This document shows, in pieces, positions 1-6,642 of a DNA stretch of 9,379 nucleotides; within the stretch, counting starts at the first letter, position 1; the number at the start of each line of letters is the position of its first letter. The stretch comes from Ramlibacter sp. Its GTDB lineage: Bacteria; Pseudomonadota; Gammaproteobacteria; Burkholderiales; Burkholderiaceae_C. The DNA lies in the NCBI GenBank assembly GCA_023701085.1, contig JAMPXR010000071.1, positions 1 through 9,379 of the forward strand, read 5' to 3'. The notes under the pieces are model-generated. The model ran no database searches, had not been told where the DNA came from, and saw only the letters and a list, made by a program, of their open reading frames with translations. The translations under genes were made by a program, and so were the position numbers.

Positions 1-458
1 GCCATCGGCAGCAGCACGTAGCGGTAGTACTGCACGGTGGTGAAGCCCATCGCCATGCCGGCGTAACGCTGGCCCTTGGGCAGGGCCTGGATGCCGGCGC
101 GCACCTGTTCGGCGATCCGCGCCGAGGTGAAGAAGCCCAGCGCGAACACCACCAGCATGATGTCGGGCACATTGCGCATCGCCAGGATCAGCGCCGGGAT
201 CACGTGGTACCACAGGAAGATCTGCACCAGCAGCGGAATGTTGCGGAACAGCTCCACCCAGGCGTTGCCGAATTTCACCAGTCCCGGGCTGCCCGGCAAG
301 GTGCGGATGATGCCGATGACCGACCCGAGCGTCAGCGCCACGATCAGCGAGAGCAGCGCCACCGAGACCGTCCAGCCCCAGGCGGAAAGCAGCCATTCCC
401 AGTAGGTGGGGTACTTGCCCCCCGGATCCTGCAGGAAGACCTGCCATTGCCAGTTCAT
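1..458 (-). CDS. gltJ: Amino-acid ABC transporter permease, GltJ-like (partial, C-terminus outside window)
   Basis: Inner-membrane permease subunit of a polar amino-acid (glutamate/aspartate type) ABC importer; it would work with the GltI-like binding protein encoded just upstream. The visible 152 residues begin MNWQWQVFLQDPGGKYPTYW. A first membrane segment lies at about residues 22-48 and a second at about 72-110, including the family-typical ELFRNIPLLVQIFLWY stretch. The start of the EAA cytoplasmic loop (EQVRAGIQALPKGQRYAG, about 118-135), which docks on the ATPase, is also seen. The ATG at 458 is preceded by GAGGAG at a good distance. The gene is cut by the window edge, so a second permease (GltK) and ATPase (GltL) probably follow. 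The family assignment is secure; the exact substrate is inferred from GltI. Confidence 0.9.
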   Translation of the reverse strand, partial: MNWQWQVFLQDPGGKYPTYWEWLLSAWGWTVSVALLSLIVALTLGSVIGIIRTLPGSPGLVKFGNAWVELFRNIPLLVQIFLWYHVIPALILAMRNVPDIMLVVFALGFFTSARIAEQVRAGIQALPKGQRYAGMAMGFTTVQYYRYVLLPM

Positions 459-575
459 CGAAACGCTCCTCGATTCTTGTCGGTATGGACGGCGTCCTCG
501 TGGGCCCGTCCGTCATGTTGCTGGAAGGCGGCGGCATTTTCAAGCCGAAAGCCGTGCGGCAGCGCGCCCCCGGAC

Positions 576-608
576 AAAAAAAAGCCCGCCGCGCCAAGCG
601 AGCGGGCT
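576..608 (-). terminator. Rho-independent terminator or attenuator after gltI
   Basis: Read on the minus strand, AGCCCGC (608-602) pairs with GCGGGCT (589-583). An inner GCG/CGC pairing (600-598 with 592-590) leaves a 5-nt loop and a one-base bulge. The stem runs straight into eight T residues (583-576). It sits about 20 bp after the gltI stop and before gltJ, so it should end most gltI transcripts. It may let a fraction read through into the permease genes, since no other obvious promoter is seen in the 459-575 stretch. Confidence 0.85.
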
Positions 609-627
609 GTTCCATCGGCCGCCCCGG

Positions 628-1527
628 CTACTTCTGCTGGTACTCCTCGACCGGCTTGTCGTTCGGGTTCGCCCACGCCGCCTTGGTGGCTTCGCTGGCG
701 GGCAGGTTGATCTTGATGTTCTTGGGCGGGATCGGCTGCATGAACCACTTGTCGTAGATCTTCTGGATCTCGCCCGTCTTCATCAGGTCATTGACGGTGT
801 CGTCGGCCAGCTTCTTGAACGCCGCGTCGTCCTTGTGGATCATGATGGCGATCGGCTCGACGCTCAGCGGCTCGCCCACGATCCGGTAGTCCCCGGGGGT
901 CTTCGAGGTGGCGATGTTGCCGGCGAGGATCTGGCCATCCATCACGAACGCGTCGGCGCGGCCCGATTCGAGCAGCAGGAAGCTGTCGGCGTGGTCCTTG
1001 CCGAACACCTCCTTGAAGTCCACGCCCTTGGCGCGCTCGTGCTTGCGCAGCAGCTGCACCGAGGTGGTGCCGGTGGTGGTCGCCACGTTCTTGCCGTTCA
1101 GGTTGGCGATCGACGTGATGCCCGACTTGGCCTTGACGGCGATGCGCACTTCTTCCACGAAGGTCGTGTCGATGAACGTCACGTCCTTGGCACGGGTAGC
1201 GTTGTTGGTGGTGGAGCCGCACTCGATGTCCACGGTGCCGTTCTGCACCAGCGGGATCCGGTTCTGAGACGTCACGGGCAGGTACCGGACTTCCAGCTTC
1301 TTGCCCACCACCTTGTCGAGGCTGGCAATGATGCGCTGGCAGACTTCGATGTGGAATCCGCCGTACTTGCCGTCGCCCATCGTGTAGGACAGGCCGCCCG
1401 AGGAGTCGCGCACGCCCATGGTGATGACGCCCGACGCCTTGACCTTGCCGATGGTGTCGTAGGCTTGCGCGAAGACGCCGCCGCCGGCGAGGGCGGCAAT
1501 GGCAAATGCCAACAAATGCTTCTTCAT
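628..1527 (-). CDS. gltI: Periplasmic glutamate/aspartate-type amino-acid binding protein, GltI-like
   Basis: Extracytoplasmic substrate-binding protein (SBP_bac_3 family) that captures an acidic amino acid in the periplasm and delivers it to the permease encoded downstream. It has 299 residues, normal for the family. The N-terminus MKKHLLAFAIAALAGGGVFA is a Sec signal peptide with likely cleavage after Ala20; no lipobox Cys is seen. Family marks include GVRDSSGGLSY (38-48), YGGFHIEVCQ (55-64), IECGSTTNNATRA (101-113) and a C-terminal PNDKPVEEY segment (288-296), all typical of GltI-type proteins. The ATG at 1527 is chosen because AAAGGAGA precedes it and the signal peptide starts there; the longer upstream reading has no signal peptide. 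A terminator follows at 576-608. Glutamate/aspartate specificity is inferred from overall resemblance, not proven. Confidence 0.92.
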   Translation of the reverse strand: MKKHLLAFAIAALAGGGVFAQAYDTIGKVKASGVITMGVRDSSGGLSYTMGDGKYGGFHIEVCQRIIASLDKVVGKKLEVRYLPVTSQNRIPLVQNGTVDIECGSTTNNATRAKDVTFIDTTFVEEVRIAVKAKSGITSIANLNGKNVATTTGTTSVQLLRKHERAKGVDFKEVFGKDHADSFLLLESGRADAFVMDGQILAGNIATSKTPGDYRIVGEPLSVEPIAIMIHKDDAAFKKLADDTVNDLMKTGEIQKIYDKWFMQPIPPKNIKINLPASEATKAAWANPNDKPVEEYQQK

Positions 1528-1571
1528 GCCAATCTCCTTTGTTGAAGCGTTAAAGGTTAACGAGAGTCGAA

Positions 1572-1577
1572 ATTCTA
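1572..1577 (-). promoter_or_regulatory. Candidate -10 box for gltI
   Basis: TAGAAT on the minus strand (5 of 6 matches to TATAAT) sits 44 bp before the gltI ATG in the only AT-richer part of the 151-bp lysR-gltI gap. No convincing -35 box is found at 16-18 bp, which would fit an activator-dependent promoter. Weak evidence from one hexamer. Confidence 0.3.
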
Positions 1578-1628
1578 GAGACTTCAGTTTTCGGGAATAC
1601 CCCAACGGCGCCTGCGGCCCAGCGCCCG

Positions 1629-1650
1629 TGCCGGGCTGCGCGCCCGGGCA
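1629..1650 (-). other. GC-rich hairpin between lysR and gltI
   Basis: CCGGGC (1631-1636) and GCCCGG (1642-1647) form a perfect 6-bp stem with a 5-nt loop. An alternative pairing extends it to TGCC/GGCA with one bulged base. No U-tract follows on the minus strand, so it is not a canonical intrinsic terminator for lysR. It could be a transcript-end or pausing structure. Confidence 0.4.
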
Positions 1651-1657
1651 TGCAGGA

Positions 1658-1676
1658 AATTCATCGGCCATGAATT
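1658..1676. promoter_or_regulatory. Candidate LysR-type operator (dyad AATTCAT-n5-ATGAATT)
   Basis: A perfect 7-bp inverted repeat, AATTCAT and ATGAATT, is separated by CGGCC. It contains the T-N11-A core (T1661 to A1673) of classical LysR-type binding boxes. It lies upstream of gltI and ends immediately before, almost touching, the lysR stop codon (1679-1681), in a sequence far more AT-rich than its surroundings. This position suits regulation of the transporter operon by the adjacent LysR protein. Which protein binds is inferred. Confidence 0.45.
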
Positions 1677-1678
1677 CA

Positions 1679-2611
1679 TCACTTGCGGCTGCCCTGGCTC
1701 GCCAGATACTCCCATAACGATTGCACCGTCCCTTTGGGAACGTCCCGGCCTAGGGGTTTTTCCCGATAGGCGCGCACTTCCATGGTCATCTCGAGGTCTT
1801 TCATCCCCGCCGGCGCCGCGCTGACGAGCCGCCGCGAGCGCAATTCCTTCTTCACCGCGCTGTGGGGCAGGAAGGCGACACCATGGCCTTCCAGCGCCAT
1901 CACCTTCAGTCCCTCGGCCATGTCGGTTTCATAGACCCGGTCCAGGTGGATGGCGATGGGCGACTGCTGCAGGATCAGGTCGGTCACGCGGCCCAGGTAG
2001 GCGCCGGGCGCGTAACCCAGGTAGGGCAAGGGCTGGGCGGCACGGCCCGGCAGCTTGAAGATCGGCTCTCCATCCGAATCAGCCTTGCAATAGGGCGACA
2101 GCACCTCCTGGCCGAGCGCCACCATCTCGTAGCGGTCGGCGTCCAGCTGCAGGGGCTGCGAGGCATGGTGGTAGGCGATCAGCAGGTCGCAGCCGCCCTC
2201 CACCAGGCGCATCACGGCATCGTGCACGTTCAGCGCGATCAGGCGGCTCTTGATCGGGCCGAATTTCTCGCGCAGCGACGATACCCAGGCCGGGAAGAAC
2301 GTGAACGCCAGCGTGTGCGGCACGGCGAACTCGATCACGTCGTGACCCGCCGAAGAGTGGCCGCGCAGCATGGCGCGCGTGCTTTGCAGCGCTTGCAGCA
2401 TCTCCAGCGACTGCGCGTAAAGCGTCTCGCCCGCGGGGGTCAGCCGCGTGGGATAGGAGCTGCGATCCACCAGGTCGGTACCGGCCCAGGCTTCCAGCGC
2501 CTGGATGCGCCGCGAAAAGGCGGGCTGCGTCACATGGCGCAGCTGCGCCGAGCGGCTGAAGCTGCGTGTCTCGGCCAGGCTGACGAAGTCCTCGAGCCAT
2601 TTGGTTTCCAT
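1679..2611 (-). CDS. LysR-family transcriptional regulator, HypT/QseD-like subgroup
   Basis: DNA-binding regulator of 310 residues, normal LysR length. The N-terminal winged helix-turn-helix spans about residues 3-62, with SFSRSAQLRHVTQPAFSRRIQALE (17-40) as the HTH and its linker. The effector-binding domain is at about 90-300. The opening ETKWLEDFVSLAETRSFS, the AYLGR segment at 204-208 and the MAEGLKVMALEGHG segment (231-244) resemble E. coli HypT (YjiE/QseD) rather than classical metabolic LysR proteins. I recall this resemblance; it is not computed. The ATG at 2611 begins the conserved domain; a longer reading back to 2716 would add a low-complexity tail and overlap the divergent gene. 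No clear Shine-Dalgarno is seen. It lies upstream of and in the same direction as gltI, so it may control the importer. Confidence 0.88.
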   Translation of the reverse strand: METKWLEDFVSLAETRSFSRSAQLRHVTQPAFSRRIQALEAWAGTDLVDRSSYPTRLTPAGETLYAQSLEMLQALQSTRAMLRGHSSAGHDVIEFAVPHTLAFTFFPAWVSSLREKFGPIKSRLIALNVHDAVMRLVEGGCDLLIAYHHASQPLQLDADRYEMVALGQEVLSPYCKADSDGEPIFKLPGRAAQPLPYLGYAPGAYLGRVTDLILQQSPIAIHLDRVYETDMAEGLKVMALEGHGVAFLPHSAVKKELRSRRLVSAAPAGMKDLEMTMEVRAYREKPLGRDVPKGTVQSLWEYLASQGSRK

Positions 2612-2714
2612 GGCCGGAATTATTGCGGCATCCCCGGCCCGGCGCGCGCAAGCCCGGGCGGCGGCGGCCGCGTGCGGTACACTGGTATTTTGGTAAGCAG
2701 ACGCAGCTCCCACC

Positions 2715-2984
2715 ATGGCGACTCAAGACGATCGGATTCCCGTCGAACGAATCCAGACCGGCGTGCGGATGGAAAAGAAGCTCCTCAAGGTGCTCAAGGC
2801 CCTGGCGGAGCACAAGGACATGACGCTCGGGGAACTGCTGGAGGGCATCGTGCTGCATGCCCTGGAAGGCAAGCAGCCCTTTTCGCGGCAGACGCTGGCG
2901 CTGATCGCGCAGCTCAGGGACATCTACCAGCTGGACCTCGACGCGAAGTCCAGCCACAGGCTCAGGGACCGGCGCGGAGCGTAA
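2715..2984 (+). CDS. Small conserved protein with ribbon-helix-helix-like pattern
   Basis: 89 residues; no named function recognised. Residues 15-53 (TGVRMEKKLLKVLKALAEHKDMTLGELLEGIVLHAL) follow the ribbon-helix-helix pattern. There is a short strand with alternating residues (GVRM), then an amphipathic helix (LLKVLKALAE), a turn with Met-Thr-Leu-Gly, then a second helix (ELLEGIVLHAL). CopG/Arc-type DNA-binding proteins look like this. The rest (QPFSRQTLALIAQLRDIYQLDL) looks like a third helix. It could be a small DNA-binding regulator or a non-DNA-binding relative. The ATG at 2715 has no good Shine-Dalgarno, but it is the first start in frame after the divergent gap. It is followed 56 bp later by the MaoC-like gene, possibly as an operon. 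Confidence 0.7.
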   Translation: MATQDDRIPVERIQTGVRMEKKLLKVLKALAEHKDMTLGELLEGIVLHALEGKQPFSRQTLALIAQLRDIYQLDLDAKSSHRLRDRRGA

Positions 2985-3040
2985 TCGCCAACCCGTGCCG
3001 AACGCAGACGGGGGACAACAAGACGAGGGGACGGGCTGCC

Positions 3041-3931
3041 ATGTCGGAGCGACTCATCGAAAGCTACCGCGCGCCGCCGTCGGCGCTGCGCTTCATGGCG
3101 CGCGCGCTGCGGCGCTCGCGCGGCCTGGCCCCGGACGCGGCCGTGCCGCCGCTGGCGATGCGGTGGACCGGCCTGCGCATCGAGCCGGCCCAGCTCGCGG
3201 GCTTTTGCCGCGCCACCGGCCTGCGCGCGGATGCGGGCATGCCGGTGCTGTTTCCCCAGGTGATCGGCTTCCGGCTGCAGATGGCCTTGCTCACCCACCC
3301 CGCGTACCCGCTGCCCATCTGGAGCGCGCTGCAGGTGCGAAACCGACTGGTGCGGCACGTTCAGGTCGACGCCGGCGAAACGCTGGACCTGCGCACCCAG
3401 GTGGGCGGGCAGCGCATCGTGGACAAGGGCATCGAGGTCGACCTGTTCAGCCGCCTCATGCGCGGGGCGGTGTGCTGCTGGGAAGGCCGCACCACCTTCT
3501 TTTATCGCGGGCGGTTCGGCGAGCCGCAAGCGGCCGCGCCGCAGGCGGCGGCGCCGAGTGTGGCGCAGGCGCCGACCCTCGATCGCTTCCGCATGCCCGC
3601 CGGCGGCGGCTGGGCCTTCGGCAGGCTCACGGGCGACTACAACGGCATCCACTGCTGGAGCTGGTACGCCCGGCGCATGGGTTTCCCGCGGGCGTTCTCC
3701 CATCCCCAGCGCGTCGCCGCGATGTGCCAGGCGCGCCTGGCCGGGCCCGACTCCGAGGCGCAGACGCTGGACCTGTGGATCAAGGGACCGGTGTTCTACG
3801 GCGCGGATCTCAGCCTGAACGCCGCCCAGGGCGAGGAAGGCCTGCGCTTCGGCGTTTCCCTGGCGGGCGACGCGCGCAGCGCGCTGCTGGGCTGCTGGCG
3901 CGCCGGCGCACAGCCGCTGGCCGACCGTTGA
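3041..3931 (+). CDS. MaoC-like double-hotdog acyl dehydratase
   Basis: Predicted (R)-specific enoyl-CoA hydratase/dehydratase-type enzyme of 296 residues, acting on a CoA- or ACP-bound acyl chain in the cytoplasm. It appears built of two hotdog units: a degenerate N-terminal one (about 40-160) and a catalytic C-terminal one (about 182-290). They are joined by an Ala/Pro-rich linker (161-178). The hydratase-2 motif is present as LTGDYNGIH (196-204), with the catalytic pair Asp199 and His204, followed by ARRMGFPRAFSHPQRVAAMCQ, where the family places its CoA-binding helix. The usual N-P of the motif is N-G here. The ATG at 3041 follows GAGGGG with a rather long 10-nt spacing. Its stop lies only 32 bp from the convergent methyltransferase stop. 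The exact substrate is unknown; polyketide, fatty-acid or PHA-precursor metabolism are all possible. Confidence 0.8.
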   Translation: MSERLIESYRAPPSALRFMARALRRSRGLAPDAAVPPLAMRWTGLRIEPAQLAGFCRATGLRADAGMPVLFPQVIGFRLQMALLTHPAYPLPIWSALQVRNRLVRHVQVDAGETLDLRTQVGGQRIVDKGIEVDLFSRLMRGAVCCWEGRTTFFYRGRFGEPQAAAPQAAAPSVAQAPTLDRFRMPAGGGWAFGRLTGDYNGIHCWSWYARRMGFPRAFSHPQRVAAMCQARLAGPDSEAQTLDLWIKGPVFYGADLSLNAAQGEEGLRFGVSLAGDARSALLGCWRAGAQPLADR

Positions 3932-3963
3932 AGAAGCGCGACGAACCCGATCGCGCCGCGCGC

Positions 3964-4794
3964 CTATTTTTTCGCAACGATCTGCGCGAGCGCGATGCGA
4001 TCCTCGTCGAGGTTGCGCCGCTGGTTGTGGGCCATCTCCCTGAATTCGGGGCCCAGCAGCAAATGGAACCCGAGGGACGGCAAGCCTTCCTTGCGGATCT
4101 TCTCGGACAAGGCGGCAAACCAGGACCGCGCCTGGCCGGTCGTATCGGCCCAGTCGGCGATTTGAAATCCCGTCTGCTCGAGCAGCCGGCGCAGCTCTTG
4201 CGGCGTGGACAGGAAACTCGTTTCCGGCACGCGCGCCCAGGGAACCGGGAAATACACGGTGCCCGCCGGGCCTGCCAGGACGTCGTAGATGGCGAGCGTA
4301 CCGCCCGGCTTGAGCACCCGGCGCATCTCGCTGTACAGCCGCGCCTTGTCCGGAATGTTCATGGCGACATGCTCGGTCCACACCACGTCGAACGACGCAT
4401 CGGCAAACGGAAGCTCGAGCGCATCGCCTTGCAGGAACTCGACCTGAGCGGCCAGCCCGGACCGCTCGGTCAGCATCTGCGCTGCCCGGCAGTATTCGGC
4501 CGTCAGGTCGATCCCCGTGACATGGCAGCCGAACTCGCGCGCGATATTGCGCGCGGGGCCACCCAGGCCGCTGCCGACGTCCAGGACCCTCTTGGTGGCA
4601 TCCAGGCCCGCCGCACGCGCCAGTTCCAGCGTCGCGGCGCGGCCCCGGATGTGGAACTCATCGATGGGCGCCAGGTCCGCCGGCGTCAGCCGGGCTATGT
4701 CCTTGCCCATCTTCTGGAGCGCCGCCAGGATTTCCGCGCCCACGTCGCGCGCCGCGTAATGTTGCTGGAGGGTCCGGTTCAATTCGCTTGACAT
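3964..4794 (-). CDS. Class I SAM-dependent methyltransferase, sarcosine/dimethylglycine methyltransferase-like
   Basis: 276-residue soluble methyltransferase transferring a methyl group from S-adenosylmethionine. Motif I is LDVGSGLGGPAR (71-82), the ribose-binding acid is Asp97 in GIDLT, GDALELPF (123-130) is the motif II region, and LKPGG (161-165) is the post-motif. The segment DEFHIRGRAATLELARAAGL (45-64) and the GLGGPAR loop are characteristic of the sarcosine/dimethylglycine and related small-molecule N-methyltransferase group. The substrate cannot be read from the sequence. The ATG at 4794 is fixed by a strong AAGGAGAA; the longer upstream reading would enter the preceding gene. It follows the MAPEG gene by 22 bp and is probably the last gene of that operon. 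Confidence 0.88.
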   Translation of the reverse strand: MSSELNRTLQQHYAARDVGAEILAALQKMGKDIARLTPADLAPIDEFHIRGRAATLELARAAGLDATKRVLDVGSGLGGPARNIAREFGCHVTGIDLTAEYCRAAQMLTERSGLAAQVEFLQGDALELPFADASFDVVWTEHVAMNIPDKARLYSEMRRVLKPGGTLAIYDVLAGPAGTVYFPVPWARVPETSFLSTPQELRRLLEQTGFQIADWADTTGQARSWFAALSEKIRKEGLPSLGFHLLLGPEFREMAHNQRRNLDEDRIALAQIVAKK

Positions 4795-4816
4795 GATTTC
4801 TCCTTTTGCTGTGCGC

Positions 4817-5224
4817 TCATCGAACGAGCAGCGCCCATGCCCAATAGACGGCGATCGCCATCTGTACCGCGAATGCCGCGAAACGGGCGTTGACCGCAAG
4901 AATGCTGGTGGACGCCACATGGATGCTGGACTGGATGATCCGGGCGGCGAGCAGCCACGGGGCCAGCGGGTCGGTGACTTCGGCGAGTCCGGTCGCGAGC
5001 GCCGCGAGCAGAAGCCCGCCGAACACCGGCAGCCCCTCCAGGCAGTTGGCGTGCGCCCGGGCCAGGCGCTGCATGAACGCGGACAGATTGGAATTGGCGG
5101 GATCGAACTCGTTGGACCGCGAGCGCCCGGTAAGGACGCGGTAGCTGCGCACCGCCTCCATGAGGATGAGCAGCAGCAGCGTCCACGAGATGAACAGCAC
5201 CAGGACCAGGACCGTTCTGCTCAT
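4817..5224 (-). CDS. MAPEG-family integral membrane protein
   Basis: 135-residue membrane protein of the MAPEG superfamily (membrane-associated proteins in eicosanoid and glutathione metabolism). Four hydrophobic segments are visible at about 4-22, 65-82, 88-108 and 112-132. The cytoplasmic loop carries RLARAHANCLEGLP (53-66), matching the family signature R-x-x-R-A-x-x-N-x-x-E, which includes glutathione-contacting residues in characterised members. Some bacterial MAPEG proteins have glutathione transferase or peroxidase activity and many are uncharacterised, so the function stays open. The ATG at 5224 is preceded by GGGGTGAG. It sits between the GFA gene (68-bp gap) and the methyltransferase gene (22-bp gap), all in one direction. 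Confidence 0.85.
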   Translation of the reverse strand: MSRTVLVLVLFISWTLLLLILMEAVRSYRVLTGRSRSNEFDPANSNLSAFMQRLARAHANCLEGLPVFGGLLLAALATGLAEVTDPLAPWLLAARIIQSSIHVASTSILAVNARFAAFAVQMAIAVYWAWALLVR

Positions 5225-5292
5225 CGCTCACCCCAGCGCTCGAGTCGCGCCGGCACCGGTCGTCACAGTCTCGCGCGCGCTCAGGGGCCTCA

Positions 5293-5691
5293 TCAGCGCC
5301 GCGCCTGCGGAAATTGCGGCAGGCCATCGTCGATGTCGACCCAGGGCGCCTTGGACGCGACATACGCGTGATACGAAGGCCGGATACCGGGATCGTCCCG
5401 CAAGGTGCCGCTTCGGATCGAAATGAATTCCTTGGTGCTCTGGCCGTGGCTGTAGATCGGGGAGCCGCAGCGCGAGCAGAAGTACCGGTTCTTGCCCGGA
5501 CTGGACTCGTAAGCCGCGAGCAGATCGGCCCCGGCCGTGAAGTTCACGGCGCCGGCCGGATAGGCGACGTTGGTCACGCAGGAAGCCCCGGACGCCGCCC
5601 GGCACACCGCGCAGTGGCAGTGATACATGAAGAGCGGCGCGGCTTCGATCTCGTATTTCACGCCGCCGCACAGACAAGAACCCCGTACCAT
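5293..5691 (-). CDS. GFA/CENP-V-type zinc-binding protein
   Basis: 132-residue protein of the glutathione-dependent formaldehyde-activating enzyme (GFA) family. All metal-binding cysteines of the fold are seen: Cys6 and Cys8 in GSCLCGG, Cys25, Cys27 and Cys30 in YHCHCAVC, and Cys72 and Cys75 in YFCSRCGSPIYS. Founding members were proposed to speed formation of S-hydroxymethylglutathione from formaldehyde and glutathione, but most bacterial copies have no proven activity, so the annotation stays at family level. The ATG at 5691 has a strong AAGGAG. The 112-bp gap upstream holds a CATAAT hexamer (5788-5783) that may be a -10 box without a clear -35, so this gene could open a second transcript. 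Confidence 0.88.
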   Translation of the reverse strand: MVRGSCLCGGVKYEIEAAPLFMYHCHCAVCRAASGASCVTNVAYPAGAVNFTAGADLLAAYESSPGKNRYFCSRCGSPIYSHGQSTKEFISIRSGTLRDDPGIRPSYHAYVASKAPWVDIDDGLPQFPQARR

Positions 5692-5803
5692 CCCGGTTTC
5701 TCCTTCCTGGCGCCGCACACCGGCGGACGCCGTCCAGTGGACGCCAGATGCCACCGCACGGCGGCGAGCCCTGCGGCGCCCGATTATGGATCGCCTCCGC
5801 AAG

Positions 5804-6625
5804 TCACGGCGTGATCGGCCCCGGAACTTTGCCCTTGACGGCCCATGCCGAAGCGGCGAAGGAGCGGGCGCCGTCAGGCTCACCGTCGAGGTAGGCATCC
5901 CGAACCGCATCGCGAAGTCTTTCTCTTGCGCCGCTATCCAGGGTCGCCACGTACTCCGCCCCAGGCCCGTCCGCTCCCAGGTACGGAGCCCAGTAGTCGG
6001 CGAAGGAGGCAAACTCCATTCGAATGCTCAGGCTCGCTTCGCACACGTCTTCCAGCCCCGCCGCCTGCCAGGCGGCCGCCAATTCTCCCGGACGGGTCAT
6101 CGGGCGCGTGTAATTTCGCGCACGGCGTTCGTTGGCTCTTGCATCGAGCGCGGCCGCCGTGTCGAAGAAGATGCGATTCGCGACAAATCCTCCGCGCACA
6201 TCCCAGACCGCCGCCGCGATCACGCCCCCCGGCTTCGCGACGCGCCGCATTTCGGCGATGGCCTGCTCGGCGCGCGGAACGAAGTGCAGGACGAGCAGCG
6301 AAAGCACCCGGTCGAACGTGCCGTCCGCGAATCGCAGCGAACAAGCGTCCCCCGCCTCGAAAGCGATGCGCGGGTCGGCATTGTGCGTTTTGGCATGCTC
6401 CACATAGATCGGCGCGTAGTCGACCCCCACGATTCCGGCCACGCGCCGGTCATGGGCCAGCGTGAACGCCAGGTGGCCGGTGCCGCAGCCTACATCGAGA
6501 ATGCGCTCGCCGGCCGCGGTCCCGGCGAATTCGACGAAGCGCACGGCGAGCCGCCTGCTCCAGCGCCCCATCAGCAGCTCATAGCCATCGCCGTCCGCCG
6601 CGACGAATGTCGAGGAATGGCTCAT
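5804..6625 (-). CDS. Class I SAM-dependent methyltransferase
   Basis: 273-residue Rossmann-fold methyltransferase. The SAM-binding motif I is ILDVGCGTGHLAFTLA (42-57), the acidic ribose contact is Asp69 in GVDYAP, the motif II region is AGDACSLRFADGTFDRV (91-107), and RRVAKPGGVIAAAVWD (127-142) is the post-motif. The C-terminal part (about 145-273), with WAPYLG and repeated charged helices, resembles UbiE/Methyltransf_11-type enzymes that act on small molecules. No substrate is assigned. The ATG at 6625 follows AGGTGGAGAG and lies 17 bp after the stop of the thioesterase-like gene, so the two are co-transcribed. Confidence 0.87.
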   Translation of the reverse strand: MSHSSTFVAADGDGYELLMGRWSRRLAVRFVEFAGTAAGERILDVGCGTGHLAFTLAHDRRVAGIVGVDYAPIYVEHAKTHNADPRIAFEAGDACSLRFADGTFDRVLSLLVLHFVPRAEQAIAEMRRVAKPGGVIAAAVWDVRGGFVANRIFFDTAAALDARANERRARNYTRPMTRPGELAAAWQAAGLEDVCEASLSIRMEFASFADYWAPYLGADGPGAEYVATLDSGARERLRDAVRDAYLDGEPDGARSFAASAWAVKGKVPGPITP

Positions 6626-6642
6626 GAGCGACTCTCCACCTT

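Noticed and set aside
406..1545. Long plus-strand open frame of 379 codons opposite gltI
   Set aside because: Composition is rich in Arg, His, Gly and Ala, with no domain. It is an antisense shadow of the well-supported gltI gene in GC-rich DNA.
2612..2714. Promoter elements in the lysR/small-gene divergent gap (for example TACACT at 2678-2683)
   Set aside because: Only isolated 4-of-6 hexamers, with no paired -35 or clear dyad. Nothing could be supported.
1862..3040. N-terminal extension of the MaoC-like reading frame across lysR and the small gene
   Set aside because: The extension is low-complexity and covers two real genes. The recognisable protein starts at ATG 3041 after a Shine-Dalgarno.
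3936..3972. Possible bidirectional terminator between the convergent stops (GCGCG...CGCGC followed by six Ts)
   Set aside because: The stem is only 5 bp with an 18-nt loop. The T-run is formed by the Lys codons at the end of the opposing methyltransferase gene, so it is not convincing.
2924..4791. Long open frames on both strands across the MaoC-like and methyltransferase genes
   Set aside because: They have no recognisable domains and a biased Arg/Ala/Pro composition. The genes at 3041-3931 and 3964-4794 explain the coding signal.
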